From contig JAUXVI010000013.1 in NCBI GenBank assembly GCA_030680575.1, forward strand, positions 62,001-126,000: 64,000 nt of DNA, given 5' to 3'. This DNA comes from Hylemonella sp. Its GTDB lineage: Bacteria > Pseudomonadota > Gammaproteobacteria > Burkholderiales > Burkholderiaceae_C. The notes beneath the pieces are model-generated. The model saw only the letters and a list, made by a program, of their open reading frames with translations, made no database searches and was not told the origin of the DNA. Below are positions 26,689 through 35,594 of the stretch, in pieces. The translations under genes were made by a program, and so were the position numbers. Each line of letters opens with the position of its first letter. Within the stretch, counting starts at the first letter, position 1.

Positions 26689-27429
26689 ATGCCTGACGAA
26701 CTGCTGGATCGGTTGCGCCGCTTCCACGACCACACCTTCCCCGGCATTCAAGAGCAGTTTCAGGATCTGGTGACGCAGGGACAGCACCCGACCATCCTGT
26801 TCATCGGCTGCTCCGACTCGCGGCTGGTGCCCTACCTGCTGACCGGCACCGGGCCAGGCGACCTGTTTCTGGTCCGCAATGTCGGCGCTTTCGTACCGCC
26901 CTACGATGGCTCGGCCGGTTTTCACGGCACGGCCGCAGCCATCGAATTTGCCGTCCTCAACCTGCAGGTGTCGCATGTGGTCGTGTGCGGCCACAGCCAC
27001 TGCGGCGGTATCCGCGCCCTCTACGAGGGGGCGCCTGCGCAGGCCATCAATCTGGCAGCCTGGCTGGAGCTCGGCCGCGAGGCGGCACTTCCGGTGCAGG
27101 TGACGCCTGAAGCCTTGCGCCGCACCGAGCAGCGCGCCGTCATTCTGCAACTGGAGCGCCTGATGGGTTATCCCATGGTGCGCGAACGGGTTGAGCAGGG
27201 CAAGCTGGCCCTGCACGGCTGGCATTACGTGATTGAAGAAGGCGAGGTGCACGTCTTCGATGTCAAGAGCGGTGAATTCGTGCCGGCGTCCAGCGCTTCG
27301 CACAGCGGCACCGGCCCGTATGCCATGCCGGAAGACACCATGTCCAGCCCGCTGTTCAACGAAATCGACGAGAGCTACCACCGGCTGCAGCCTGCCGCGG
27401 CGCCTGGCTGTGCATGCGACAAATCTTGA
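26689..27429 (+). CDS. Beta-class carbonic anhydrase
   Basis: 246 residues. Zinc enzyme that interconverts CO2 and bicarbonate in the cytoplasm. Zinc ligands C41 (in GCSDSR with D43-R45 dyad), H102 and C105 (GHSHCGG) are all present. The N-terminal helix region and RNVGAFVPPY are family-typical. The C-terminus is longer than usual and ends CACDKS. No ribosome site of note before the ATG. It stands between the nar operon and the ElaB-like trio with its own spacer on each side. Confidence 0.93.
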   Translation: MPDELLDRLRRFHDHTFPGIQEQFQDLVTQGQHPTILFIGCSDSRLVPYLLTGTGPGDLFLVRNVGAFVPPYDGSAGFHGTAAAIEFAVLNLQVSHVVVCGHSHCGGIRALYEGAPAQAINLAAWLELGREAALPVQVTPEALRRTEQRAVILQLERLMGYPMVRERVEQGKLALHGWHYVIEEGEVHVFDVKSGEFVPASSASHSGTGPYAMPEDTMSSPLFNEIDESYHRLQPAAAPGCACDKS

Positions 27430-27447
27430 CCCGGCTTGAACACGCCT

Positions 27448-27468
27448 CTGCGGCAGTTAGCGCCGCAG
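27448..27468 (+). terminator. Hairpin after the carbonic anhydrase gene
   Basis: CTGCGGC, 7-nt loop, GCCGCAG: a 7-bp perfect stem 19 bp past the stop codon. No T-run, so termination is uncertain. Confidence 0.4.
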
Positions 27469-27505
27469 CGTCGCCTTGAGTCAGCCTTCCGGCACCTCCT
27501 CTTTC

Positions 27506-27519
27506 TTGATCTTCGTCAT
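27506..27519 (+). promoter_or_regulatory. Weak FNR-like box and -10 before the DUF883 gene
   Basis: TTGAT-CTTC-GTCAT matches the FNR consensus at 8 of 10 positions. A -10-like TATGCT at 27541-27546 sits at the right distance for class II activation (box centre near -40). It nearly repeats the box at 30680 (TTGAT-TTTC-GTCAA). Chance occurrence is possible. Confidence 0.35.
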
Positions 27520-27585
27520 GCAAATGGCATGGGAAGCGGCTATGCTTGACCCGAGTTTCCAACCTGTCACTTACGGAGAACCCGC

Positions 27586-27897
27586 ATGCCTCAACTCACC
27601 AGTGCCCACAAAGATAAATTGATGGCCGACCTGCACGTCATGATTGCCGATGCCGAGGAATTGCTGCGCGTGACGGCCGACCAGGCCAGTGGCAACGCCG
27701 CCGAAGTGCGCAGCCGCATCCAGGGGCGCCTGCAACAGGCTCGCGCCGAGCTGGCTCAACTGCAAGGTGCGGCGATAGCTCAGGTCAAGGCCGCCGGCCA
27801 TGCCGCCGATGAATTCGTCCACGAAAACCCCTGGAAATCGGTCGGCGTCGCCGCCGGTATCGGTTTGGTGATCGGCCTGCTGATCGGCCGTCGCTGA
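27586..27897 (+). CDS. DUF883 (ElaB/YqjD-like) membrane-anchored protein
   Basis: 103 residues: a long amphipathic helix (about 1-75, LMADLHVMIADAEELLRVTADQ) and one C-terminal membrane helix ending GIGLVIGLLIGRR after the conserved DEFVHENPWKSVG. E. coli YqjD/ElaB are stationary-phase inner-membrane proteins that bind ribosomes through the N-terminus. TACGGAG ribosome site. First of three tightly spaced genes, as with yqjDEK in enterics. Confidence 0.9.
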   Translation: MPQLTSAHKDKLMADLHVMIADAEELLRVTADQASGNAAEVRSRIQGRLQQARAELAQLQGAAIAQVKAAGHAADEFVHENPWKSVGVAAGIGLVIGLLIGRR

Positions 27898-27901
27898 ATC
27901 C

Positions 27902-28303
27902 ATGGCGACCTCTGACGGCGGTCTGTTTGCGTCGGCGCGCCAGTTGCTGGCCACCGGCGTCGAGACGCTGCGCGTTCGGCTGGAATTGCTGAGCACCGAG
28001 GTCGAGCAGGAGAAACTGCGCCTGTTCGATGCCGTGCTATGGGCTGGCATGGCCTTGCTGCTGCTGGGCATGGGGTTGCTGTTCCTGTGCGGCTTGATCG
28101 TGGTCTTGCTGTGGGATCAGCACCGGCTGCTCGCCCTGGGCGGTCTGACCGTGATCTTTCTTGGCAGTGGTTACTGGGTATTGCAGATCGCGCGTACACG
28201 ACTGCGCGCGCCTGGCGGCCTGTTTGCCAGCAGCGTGGCCGAACTGGAACGAGACCGCTCTGAACTGACCCGCGAACGTGCCGGCTTGGATGAGGCGGAA
28301 TGA
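27902..28303 (+). CDS. YqjE-like membrane protein (phage-holin-3-6 family)
   Basis: 133 residues with two hydrophobic helices (about 45-68 LLLLGMGLLFLCGLIVVLLW and 74-93) following an amphipathic N-terminal segment (LLATGVETLRVRLELLSTEVEQEK). This is the YqjE/putative actinobacterial holin-X architecture. Despite the family name there is no phage context; it is the usual middle gene of the ElaB-YqjE-YqjK group. Function unknown; an envelope role is likely. Starts 4 bp after the DUF883 gene. Confidence 0.85.
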   Translation: MATSDGGLFASARQLLATGVETLRVRLELLSTEVEQEKLRLFDAVLWAGMALLLLGMGLLFLCGLIVVLLWDQHRLLALGGLTVIFLGSGYWVLQIARTRLRAPGGLFASSVAELERDRSELTRERAGLDEAE

Positions 28304-28304
28304 G

Positions 28305-28613
28305 ATGTCCGGCACGACGCATCAACACGAGATGGAACTGGCGGCACGCAAACAGCAACTGTTGATCCGCAGTGCCGAGTTGCGCGTCACCTTGGCACAC
28401 CAATCTCAGACCCTGCAAGGGCCACTGGCCTGGGCTGACCAGGCTGTCAGCGGTACCCGCTGGTTGCGCAACCACCCGCAATGGCCGCTGGGCGCCCTGC
28501 TCCTGCTGGCCGTGCTACGCCCGCGCCGCGCTTTGGCCTGGGCCGGGCGGCTGTGGTGGGGCTGGGGCCTGTACCAGCGGGCCCGAAGCTGGCTGGCTCG
28601 CGGCGAGCGCTGA
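28305..28613 (+). CDS. YqjK-like protein
   Basis: 102 residues from the ATG at 28305, immediately after the preceding stop. Basic, helical, with ELAARKQQLLIRSAELRVTLAHQ (in two parts) and a short hydrophobic stretch WPLGALLLLAVL near residue 67. Identified mainly by gene order and by the R/K-QQLL-RS opening typical of YqjK-like proteins. Its last 99 bp overlap the 3' end of a minus-strand reading frame (28515-29741), whose C-terminus there is probably not a real conserved domain. Confidence 0.7.
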   Translation: MSGTTHQHEMELAARKQQLLIRSAELRVTLAHQSQTLQGPLAWADQAVSGTRWLRNHPQWPLGALLLLAVLRPRRALAWAGRLWWGWGLYQRARSWLARGER

Positions 28614-29741
28614 AGCCCCATAACGGCAAGCCGGCCTCAACGAGCAGGTCTCGGCCCCATGCAATCGCGAGGAAAATGGACGTCTGACGTTCGAGTTGGG
28701 GCGTAGCTTGCATTGGCATAAAGCGGCCAGGGGTATCCCATGGTCGTCGGCATGGGTCAGTATCTCGAACGCGGCCCGACACGCTGTCGACAGCGTGAGG
28801 GTTGGACGACCACGCTCCGAGACGCGTACGGTGCAAGACGCGAGTTTGGTGTTGAGGCACGTCTTCTGCCCTCCCGGGGGATCATCGTAGGCGAGGGCCA
28901 CAAATCGGTTTGCCGGCGCTTCCATCGAGACCGATACGCACAAAGGACCGCGGCAACACTCGACTGACCAGTGAAAGTAGCCGTAACGGCCCCGGTTGCG
29001 CAGGGCCTGAGACAGCGAATTCAGCTCGATGGTTCGCCCCTGGACTCGCAGGACCAGGGTGGTCAGCCAGGGTGTCCACAGCGGGCCGATCATCAACCGC
29101 GCGGTCGAACACTCGAGAAAAGCCGTGGGGTCTGTATCGAATCCCGCGACCTGGCCCCATGCGTAGGCATCCGTGTGTTTCAGTCCCCAGTTGTGATTCT
29201 GGCTTCCACGCCACTGAGCGACATCGATGTCTTGCTCATTGACACGGATGACGCCGGAAAAATCCGCCAACGGGACACCGCTGAGTGCCTTGGCCTTGGG
29301 GAAACCGCGACTGTACAGAGGCAATGGCAACAGGAAGGCTGGCGCCGGAGCGCCGTCATAGACGAGGTCCCATGACAACTGGCGCGCTTGCTGCCGCACG
29401 GCACCATGCAACTCGCGCCCATCCAGGGTCGCCTCTCCAATCCGAACACGGAGTTCGGTGCCGGAGAAGGTGCACTGCGACAGAGGAACGGACTGCTTGA
29501 TCGCGGTGATGGACGAAGACTCACCGTCAAAGTAGATGGCCCACAGCTGGCCCTGCGTCGCAGCCAAATTCCCTTTGGGGCTGAACAGTGTGTACCTGAT
29601 CCAGAAGGCCAGAGGTCGCGTCGGGTGATTGGCACGCAAAAAGTAGCTCTCGTAGAAGCCAAGGGGGGAATCAGGATCAAACTGGGAGGCATTGATTGCG
29701 TTTTGGAGCTCAGAACCGGCAAGTGGCGTCAAATTCTGCAT
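28515..29741 (-). CDS. CrtC/AttH-like lipocalin-type protein, C-terminus doubtful
   Basis: 408 residues from the ATG at 29741 (a TTG at 29765 is an alternative). Two half-barrel blocks resemble the hydroxyneurosporene-hydratase/tocopherol-cyclase-like superfamily: GFYESYFLRANHP, FWIRYTLFSP, GQLWAIYFDG, then WRGSQNHNWGLKHTDAYAWG (20-residue hallmark) and RFVALAYDDPPGG. The recognisable fold ends near HADDHGIPL (about base 28725). The remaining ~70 residues are Pro/Ala/Ser-rich and run antisense into the YqjK-like gene, which suggests a lost stop codon or a frameshift near the end. Substrate unknown. It follows the DUF3788 gene by 32 bp on the same strand. Confidence 0.6.
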   Translation of the reverse strand: MQNLTPLAGSELQNAINASQFDPDSPLGFYESYFLRANHPTRPLAFWIRYTLFSPKGNLAATQGQLWAIYFDGESSSITAIKQSVPLSQCTFSGTELRVRIGEATLDGRELHGAVRQQARQLSWDLVYDGAPAPAFLLPLPLYSRGFPKAKALSGVPLADFSGVIRVNEQDIDVAQWRGSQNHNWGLKHTDAYAWGQVAGFDTDPTAFLECSTARLMIGPLWTPWLTTLVLRVQGRTIELNSLSQALRNRGRYGYFHWSVECCRGPLCVSVSMEAPANRFVALAYDDPPGGQKTCLNTKLASCTVRVSERGRPTLTLSTACRAAFEILTHADDHGIPLAALCQCKLRPNSNVRRPFSSRLHGAETCSLRPACRYGASALAASQPASGPLVQAPAPPQPPGPGQSAARA

Positions 29742-29773
29742 GGAGGTACCCCACGGGTGGTGCAAGTTGCCAA

Positions 29774-30262
29774 CTATCGTTCGGAATCGCTGCGCGCCAA
29801 GCGCGTCAGCGACGTGACCATCTTCGGCTTGCGCTTCAACTCCAGCAGTCGCTTGACATCTTGAAGCACAGCCATGCTGTCAACGTTGATCAGAACCCAT
29901 TTACCGTCGTGATACGTCGTGCTTTGTTCGTAGTCATCACGAACATGCGTCACGAGGCTGGAAAGAATCGGCTCCACCTTGGCGCGCTCCGCAGTGCCAA
30001 ACACCAGAACCACCAGGAGCCGGGATCGCTCAGGGATCAGGGTACAGAAGGACTTCGATGCCTTGAACCGCAACGACCAGCCATGTTGGCTTCCGCCAAA
30101 CAGCCACTCGCTGCGGAATGCACCGGGATAAACCGTGTTGATGAATGTCGTGAGCTCGACCCAGCGTTTGGCATTACGTGCGCCAATCCATTGCGCCACG
30201 GCAGCAGCGCTCGGCACAACGTTTCGATCAACCAGCCGCGCCGACGTGCTCACAGGCGTCAC
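29774..30262 (-). CDS. DUF3788 family protein
   Basis: About 162 residues from a GTG at 30262; a second in-frame GTG lies at 30253 and the true start is uncertain. DUF3788 features are an N-terminal AAAVAQWIGARNAKRWVELT, then SEWLFGGSQHGWSLRFK, TLIPERSRLLVVLVFG and a C-terminal DGKWVLINVD. Function unknown; in other bacteria these are stand-alone small proteins. It may be co-transcribed with the upstream small protein gene (31 bp) and the CrtC-like gene. Its codons look less GC-biased than the neighbours. Confidence 0.7.
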   Translation of the reverse strand: MTPVSTSARLVDRNVVPSAAAVAQWIGARNAKRWVELTTFINTVYPGAFRSEWLFGGSQHGWSLRFKASKSFCTLIPERSRLLVVLVFGTAERAKVEPILSSLVTHVRDDYEQSTTYHDGKWVLINVDSMAVLQDVKRLLELKRKPKMVTSLTRLARSDSER

Positions 30263-30293
30263 CTCGTCGTCCGCGCGGATGCAAACCGGCGCC

Positions 30294-30677
30294 TTATCCC
30301 AAACGCACCGGCACGCCCTGCGTATCGAACGGCAGGTAATTGCCCAGCGCCCCGCGCTTGACATCTTCCACCATGCGCTGCAACGGCGCCTCGGCGTCCT
30401 GGCCATCGGCCATGCCAGCCACAAAAACCAGCGCCCAGGGCTGGCCGAACTGCTGCGCCTCCTCGGCCAGTGCCGTAAACGAGACAATTTCTTCCGGCGT
30501 CTTGTCCACGCACATCAGCGGCACCAGCGCCCCGCCTTGACCCGCCTCAAATTTGGCGGCCTGCTCGGGTGTGCTGTCTTCCGGCAATTCGGCCGAGGCA
30601 AAAACGAAAAGAAGACGCTGCGGCTCAGGCTGCTGCCGTGCAGCAGCCAGCAGTTCATCAAAAGAGGAGATATTCAT
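30294..30677 (-). CDS. Small conserved protein divergent from nrdJ
   Basis: 127 residues, acidic, soluble, no signal peptide. Sequence blocks QQPEPQRLLFVFASAELP, GGALVPLMCVDKTPEEI and LPFDTQGVPVRL. I recall very similar Comamonadaceae proteins carrying the automatic name ribonucleotide reductase subunit alpha, which is a misnomer since no reductase domain is present. The name probably comes from the position next to the class II reductase gene. The FNR-type box at 30680-30693 lies 2 bp before its ATG, so it would fall in the leader or at the ribosome site. Confidence 0.75.
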   Translation of the reverse strand: MNISSFDELLAAARQQPEPQRLLFVFASAELPEDSTPEQAAKFEAGQGGALVPLMCVDKTPEEIVSFTALAEEAQQFGQPWALVFVAGMADGQDAEAPLQRMVEDVKRGALGNYLPFDTQGVPVRLG

Positions 30678-30679
30678 AC

Positions 30680-30693
30680 TTGATTTTCGTCAA
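30680..30693. promoter_or_regulatory. FNR/ANR-type box between the small gene and nrdJ
   Basis: TTGAT-TTTC-GTCAA, 9 of 10 to the FNR consensus. The centre is 140 bp upstream of the nrdJ start. No cobalamin riboswitch or clear NrdR box was recognised in the 149-bp spacer 30678-30826. Confidence 0.6.
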
Positions 30694-30826
30694 GGCAGTG
30701 CCACACTTACACAACGTCTGCCGCGAAACAGGCTGCGCGCACAAGGCGCACAAGGTTTGTGGCAGGTCAAACAGCAAAGCTGACCTGACTTTAGCATCGT
30801 GCAGAAATGACGAGGAGTAATGATTC

Positions 30827-33709
30827 ATGACCGACACCACGCAGAACCTGCAAGTCAGCACCCAGAGCCTGCCCCCCCAGTCCATCAGCGAGGAAGTGCT
30901 GCTGGAGAAATACGCCAAGGGCGATGAACACAGCATCCTGCAGGTCAACCAGCGCGTGGCGCATGCACTGGCCCAGATCGAGGCGCCGGAACAGCGCACG
31001 CACTGGGAGGGGCGTTTCCTGCATGCCCTGCAGCAGGGTTTTTTGCCGGCCGGGCGTATCCAGTCCGCCGCCGGCACCGACCTGACGGCCACGCTGATCA
31101 ACTGCTTCGTGCAACCGGTGGGCGACTCGATCGCACACGACGACGAAGGCCATCCCGGCATCTATGTGGCACTGATGGAAGCGGCCGAGACCATGCGCCG
31201 CGGCGGCGGCGTGGGTTATGACTTCTCCCGCATCCGCCCGCGCGGCGCCTGGGTGGGCAGCACGCAAAGCAGCGCTTCCGGCCCGGTGAGCTACATGCGC
31301 GTGTACGACCGTTCCTGCGAAACCGTGGAGTCCGCCGGCAGCCGGCGTGGCGCGCAGATGGGTGTGCTGCGCTGTGATCACCCGGACATCGAAGAATTCA
31401 TCCATGCCAAGGACAGCGGCGACCTGAGGAACTTCAACATCTCGGTCGGTGTGACCGATGCCTTCATGCAGGCGGTCGAAAACGACACCGAGTTCGAGCT
31501 GGTGCACCGTGCCGAAGCCGGCATGGCGCAGAAAGATTCCGGCGCCTATTACGCCAGCGAACGCGGTCTGTGGGTCTACCGCAAGGTGCGCGCGCGCGAC
31601 CTGTGGGAGCAGGTGATGCGCTCCACCTACGACCATGCCGAACCTGGCGTGCTGTTCATCGACACCATCAACCGCGACAACAACCTCTCCTACTGCGAGG
31701 CCATTTCCAGCACCAACCCCTGTGCCGAACAGCCCTTGCCGCCCTATGGCTGCTGCTGCCTGGGGTCGATCGATCTAACGCGCTTCGTGCGCGAGCCCTT
31801 CGACGACAAGACCCATTTTGACTTTGCCGGCTTCTCGGAGCTCTGCCGCACTGCCACGCGCATGCTCGACAACGTGCTGGACGTGACCGTCTGGCCACTG
31901 CCGCAACAGCAGCAGGAGATGCGCAACAAACGCCGTATCGGCCTGGGCTTCACCGGTCTGGGCGATGCACTGGTCATGCTGGGCCTGCGCTACGACAGCC
32001 AGCCCGCGCGCGACATGGCGCGCAAGATCTCCGAAGCCATGCGCGACGCCGCTTACGACGCGTCCTGCGAACTGGCGCGTGAGCGCGGTGTCTTCCCGCT
32101 CTTCAACGCCGACCTGTACCTGAGCAGCCCGCGTTTTGCCTCGCGCCTGCCGGCTGCGTTGAAGGAAAAAATCCGTGCCCACGGTCTGCGCAACTCGCAC
32201 CTGCTGTCCATCGCACCGACCGGCACCATCAGCCTGGCCTTTGCCGACAACGCCAGCAACGGCATCGAGCCGGCCTTCAGCTGGCACTACACGCGCAAGA
32301 AGCGCATGCCCGACGGCAGCCTGAAGGAATACGCGGTGGAGGACCACGCCTGGCGCCTGTACCGTCACCTTAAAGGCGAGACCGCCCCGTTGACGCCGGC
32401 CTTCGTCACCGCGCTGGAGATGAGCGCGCAGGACCACGCGGCCATGGTGGCCGCGGTGGCGCCGTGCATCGACACCGCGATTTCCAAGACCGTCAACGTG
32501 CCGGCCGACTACCCCTACGCCGACTTCCAGGATCTGTACCTGCAGGCCTGGAAGGCCGGCCTCAAGGGTCTGGCCACCTACCGCCCCAACGCGGTGCTGG
32601 GCTCGGTGCTCAGCGTCACGCCCACGGCGGCGCCGCTGCAGATCGACGATGCCAACCAGCGCCTGGCGCTGGAACGCCTGCCGGCACCGGTGCTGTCTTC
32701 ACTGCGCTGGCCGGGCCGGCCCGAGTTGCCTGGCGGCAACCCGGCCTGGAGCTTCATGGTGCACCACCCGTTCGGCGAATTCGCGCTGTTCGTCGGCGAG
32801 CTGGCGACCGAGCAAGGCTCGCCGCCCCAGCCCTTCGAGGTCTGGGTCAACGGCACGGAGCAACCGCGCGGCCTGGGCGCCATGGCCAAGACACTGTCCA
32901 TGGATCTGCGCTCGAATGACCCGGCATGGCTGCGCCTGAAACTTGACGCGCTGGCCACGGTGGCTGAAGAGCGCGCGTTTGAAATACCCTTCCCCCCGCA
33001 CGGTGAACGACGCCTGTTCCCCGGTGTGGTGGCGGCCACCGCAGCCGTGATCCGCTGGCGCTGCGAACAACTCGGCGTGTGGCGCGAACGCGCACAGCCT
33101 CTGGCCACACCGGTGCTCGACGCCATGTTCAGCCGCGACGAACCCATCACCGGCCCGTCCGGCACACTGGCCTGGGCCGTGGACATCGACAACCCGGCCA
33201 CCGGCGAGGCCTTCACGCTCACCCTGAAAGAGGTCAGCCTGCCGGGCCCCGACGGCACCCCGGTGAATCGCCCCTGCGCCGTGGGCCTCTCCGGCAATTA
33301 CCCGCGTGCACTGGATGGCTTGGTGCGACTGCTGTCGCTGGACATGCGTGTGATCGACCCGGCCTGGATCGGCATGAAGCTGCGCAAGCTGCTCAACTAC
33401 GCCGAGCCGCTGGGCCACTTCATGGCTTTCGTGCCCGGCCTGCCACACGGCGAACGGCGCCAACAGATCTGGCCCTCCACCGTGGCCTACATGGCGCGCC
33501 TGATCATCCACCGCTACGCCATGCTGGGCGTACTCGACGAAGAGGGTTTCCCGCTGCGTGAAATGGGCGTGCTTGAAGCCCCGGGCGCCGACGAAGAGAC
33601 CGCCGCTCTGGCCGGCCGCCCTTGCCCTGAGTGCGGCAATCCGACTGTGATCAAAAAGGATGGTTGCGACTTCTGCACCGCCTGCGGATTTGTGGGACAG
33701 TGTGGCTGA
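30827..33709 (+). CDS. nrdJ: Adenosylcobalamin-dependent ribonucleotide reductase (class II)
   Basis: 960 residues. Makes deoxyribonucleotides with a B12-generated thiyl radical and needs neither oxygen nor a second subunit. The core (about 20-600) shows [14 protein letters not shown], the substrate-site loop [18 protein letters not shown], the active-site block [16 protein letters not shown] and [10 protein letters not shown]. The C-terminal third has two related repeats (about 640-760 and 770-910; each with DPAW...K and PHGERR), probably duplicated TSCPD-type domains, and ends with CPECG...CDFCTACG, the cysteines that re-reduce the active site or bind zinc. Its stop overlaps the hemerythrin start. 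An FNR-type box upstream fits low-oxygen use. Confidence 0.95.
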   Translation: MTDTTQNLQVSTQSLPPQSISEEVLLEKYAKGDEHSILQVNQRVAHALAQIEAPEQRTHWEGRFLHALQQGFLPAGRIQSAAGTDLTATLINCFVQPVGDSIAHDDEGHPGIYVALMEAAETMRRGGGVGYDFSRIRPRGAWVGSTQSSASGPVSYMRVYDRSCETVESAGSRRGAQMGVLRCDHPDIEEFIHAKDSGDLRNFNISVGVTDAFMQAVENDTEFELVHRAEAGMAQKDSGAYYASERGLWVYRKVRARDLWEQVMRSTYDHAEPGVLFIDTINRDNNLSYCEAISSTNPCAEQPLPPYGCCCLGSIDLTRFVREPFDDKTHFDFAGFSELCRTATRMLDNVLDVTVWPLPQQQQEMRNKRRIGLGFTGLGDALVMLGLRYDSQPARDMARKISEAMRDAAYDASCELARERGVFPLFNADLYLSSPRFASRLPAALKEKIRAHGLRNSHLLSIAPTGTISLAFADNASNGIEPAFSWHYTRKKRMPDGSLKEYAVEDHAWRLYRHLKGETAPLTPAFVTALEMSAQDHAAMVAAVAPCIDTAISKTVNVPADYPYADFQDLYLQAWKAGLKGLATYRPNAVLGSVLSVTPTAAPLQIDDANQRLALERLPAPVLSSLRWPGRPELPGGNPAWSFMVHHPFGEFALFVGELATEQGSPPQPFEVWVNGTEQPRGLGAMAKTLSMDLRSNDPAWLRLKLDALATVAEERAFEIPFPPHGERRLFPGVVAATAAVIRWRCEQLGVWRERAQPLATPVLDAMFSRDEPITGPSGTLAWAVDIDNPATGEAFTLTLKEVSLPGPDGTPVNRPCAVGLSGNYPRALDGLVRLLSLDMRVIDPAWIGMKLRKLLNYAEPLGHFMAFVPGLPHGERRQQIWPSTVAYMARLIIHRYAMLGVLDEEGFPLREMGVLEAPGADEETAALAGRPCPECGNPTVIKKDGCDFCTACGFVGQCG

Positions 33710-34254
33710 TGACCTCCAGCAGCGCACTCCCCGGCTTCAATTCACCTGCCGTCGGTTTCGAGCAGCCTTTTGAGATGCTCGAAGCCTGCCACGACCGAGT
33801 GCGCCGCAGCCTGGCACTGCTGGGCAAGCTGGTGGAGCACGTTGCAACCCAGGGACATGATGCACAGAGCCGCTCCGCGGCGGCAGACGTGCTGCGCTAT
33901 TTTGATCTGGCGGCGCCCCTGCACCATCTGGACGAAGAGACACATGTCTTCCCGCTGCTGCTGGAACAAGGTGATACGACCGTGCGCGAAGCCGTTCAGA
34001 CGCTTCAAAAGGATCATGTCGCCATGGGCCAGCTATGGCTTCAGCTGCGTAGGGTTCTGCTGGACTGGCGTGACGCCGAGGCGCCAGCGGCGTTGACAAC
34101 GGCCATGCGCGCGGATGCAGCGAGCTTTTCCGCGCTTTATGCCAGTCACCTCAAGACCGAAGAAGGCCTGGTCTTTCCGCAGGCCCGCTCACGTCTGAAT
34201 GCCACCGATCTGGCGGCAATGGGTCGGCAGATGCAGGCTCGTCGCCAATCCTGA
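33709..34254 (+). CDS. Hemerythrin HHE-domain protein
   Basis: 181 residues; ATG shares one base with the nrdJ TGA, so translation is coupled. A four-helix hemerythrin domain with candidate iron ligands H28 (EACHDRVRR), H72/H73 (APLHHLDEETHVFPLL, also E77 and H79), H103 (KDHVAMG) and a late H-K-T-E-E (SHLKTEEGLVFP). Such proteins bind a di-iron centre and sense or bind oxygen or NO, or help repair iron centres. Placement after the oxygen-independent reductase suggests a role in the same low-oxygen setting; this is inference. Confidence 0.85.
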   Translation: MTSSSALPGFNSPAVGFEQPFEMLEACHDRVRRSLALLGKLVEHVATQGHDAQSRSAAADVLRYFDLAAPLHHLDEETHVFPLLLEQGDTTVREAVQTLQKDHVAMGQLWLQLRRVLLDWRDAEAPAALTTAMRADAASFSALYASHLKTEEGLVFPQARSRLNATDLAAMGRQMQARRQS

Positions 34255-34274
34255 CGAATCCTGATCGATTCGAT

Positions 34275-34712
34275 TTAATCGCGCACCACAAACACCGGCA
34301 GGTGCGAATGCGACAGCACGCGTTGCGCCACGCTGCCGAGCACGATCTTCTCCAAGCCATGGCGGCCATGCGAGCCCATGACAATCAGATCGGCCCCAGC
34401 CGTCTTGGCCGCCTCCAGGATGCCACGCCAGGCCGCATGCTCTTCCACCACGCGGGTCTGCGGCACGACATCTGCCTGCGCCAAGGTCTGCTTTGCGGAC
34501 TGGATCGCCTGCTCGGCCTCGGCCGTGGCCGCGCTCAGGTACTCGGCTTGCCCATAGGCAAAATCACTGCCCAGGCCCGTGAAGGGATAGGGGTCGATCA
34601 CGTAGATCACGGTTGCGGCGCTGCCAAAGGCTTTGGCCAGCCCAGCTGCCTTCTCCACGGCTTTCTGGGCCGTCTCGGAACCATCGACCGGAACCAGAAT
34701 GTGCTTGAACAT
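34275..34712 (-). CDS. Universal stress protein UspA family
   Basis: 145 residues, a single Usp domain: MFKHILVPVDGSETAQKAV at the start and the ATP-binding G-xx-G-x9-G-S motif as GSHGRHGLEKIVLGSVAQ. The complete motif places it with ATP-binding (UspFG/MJ0577-type) members. Such genes are often induced at low oxygen, which agrees with the neighbourhood. It follows the dioxygenase gene by 4 bp with a good GGAGAG ribosome site inside that gene's end, so it is likely the second gene of a two-gene unit. Confidence 0.9.
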   Translation of the reverse strand: MFKHILVPVDGSETAQKAVEKAAGLAKAFGSAATVIYVIDPYPFTGLGSDFAYGQAEYLSAATAEAEQAIQSAKQTLAQADVVPQTRVVEEHAAWRGILEAAKTAGADLIVMGSHGRHGLEKIVLGSVAQRVLSHSHLPVFVVRD

Positions 34713-34716
34713 GGGG

Positions 34717-35517
34717 TCACCTCTCCTTGGTTAACTGTGCATTGGCGCTGTTCCGACCGTCCTGATCGGCATCCAGTCCGTCATCGCCCTGGAAACGGCC
34801 AGCGCGCAACGTCACCACCAGCGTATCACGGTGGCCCGCTGTGCCCAGCGGCTGGATCGGCGTGGTTTCATGGATCACGCGCGCATCGTCGAGCAACAAC
34901 AGGGACCAGGGCTCGCTCAGGGTGAAACGCTGGCCGTCGGGTCCATCCGCCTCGAACACCCGCGTCTCTCCGCCCTTGACACCCTGACGCGCCAGCAGGA
35001 ACACGGCCACCAGATCGACACCGTCGCGGTGCGCGCCTTCCGGCGTGGGACGGCCGATGCCGTCGGTGGTGTCGATGCGAAACGAATGGGCCTCCACATA
35101 CCAGGGCTGCCCCCCCTTGAGGGCCGAACACACGGCACCCAACCAGCGCAGCAGGCACGGCCAGACCGCTTGCTGTACCAGTGCCGCTTGCATGGGCTCG
35201 AACAGCCGCTGCATGCCACCGTGCAAGGCGTTGTATTCCAGCGGCTGCCAATGGGCCCGGTGCGGCGCCTGGGTCACGCGCTCGCCATCGACCACAAAGC
35301 AGGCATGACGCCGGCGCCGGTAGCGGCCACCGTCCTTGAGGAAGGCATCAGGCGGCAAATCGTCCCAGAACGGCAACAGGGCCTGGAGCGCATCGAGCGC
35401 GCAGCCACTGGCGTCACTGACCCCGGCTGCATCGAGCACGGCATAACCGCGCTGGCGCAGACTGGCATCCAGCTCAGCCGGAGAAATGGAGGGTGGGGGA
35501 AACAGGGAATAGCTCAT
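34717..35517 (-). CDS. 2-oxoglutarate/Fe(II)-dependent dioxygenase family protein
   Basis: 266 residues from the ATG at 35517. It resembles the 2OG-Fe dioxygenase family that includes L-isoleucine dioxygenase: RRRRHACF, HRAHWQPLEYNALHGG, then the iron triad H163-x-D165 (EGAHRDGVD) and H216 (ARVIHETTP), with an Arg following (HRDTLVVTLR) for 2-oxoglutarate. Hydroxylation of a free amino acid is the precedent; the actual substrate is unknown. Co-transcribed with uspA. Confidence 0.8.
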   Translation of the reverse strand: MSYSLFPPPSISPAELDASLRQRGYAVLDAAGVSDASGCALDALQALLPFWDDLPPDAFLKDGGRYRRRRHACFVVDGERVTQAPHRAHWQPLEYNALHGGMQRLFEPMQAALVQQAVWPCLLRWLGAVCSALKGGQPWYVEAHSFRIDTTDGIGRPTPEGAHRDGVDLVAVFLLARQGVKGGETRVFEADGPDGQRFTLSEPWSLLLLDDARVIHETTPIQPLGTAGHRDTLVVTLRAGRFQGDDGLDADQDGRNSANAQLTKER

Positions 35518-35594
35518 GACGGCCTCAAGCTTACCGCGCACAGCCCGTGGGGGTCTTCGCCCGCCATGAACACGATCGTTTTACCGCAGGTTTT

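Noticed and set aside
27902-28303. Phage holin, hinting at a prophage
   Set aside because: The family name is misleading; the gene sits in the ElaB/YqjE/YqjK group with no phage genes around.
30678-30826. Cobalamin riboswitch before nrdJ
   Set aside because: No B12-box core could be found and the spacer is too short for the full aptamer plus expression platform.
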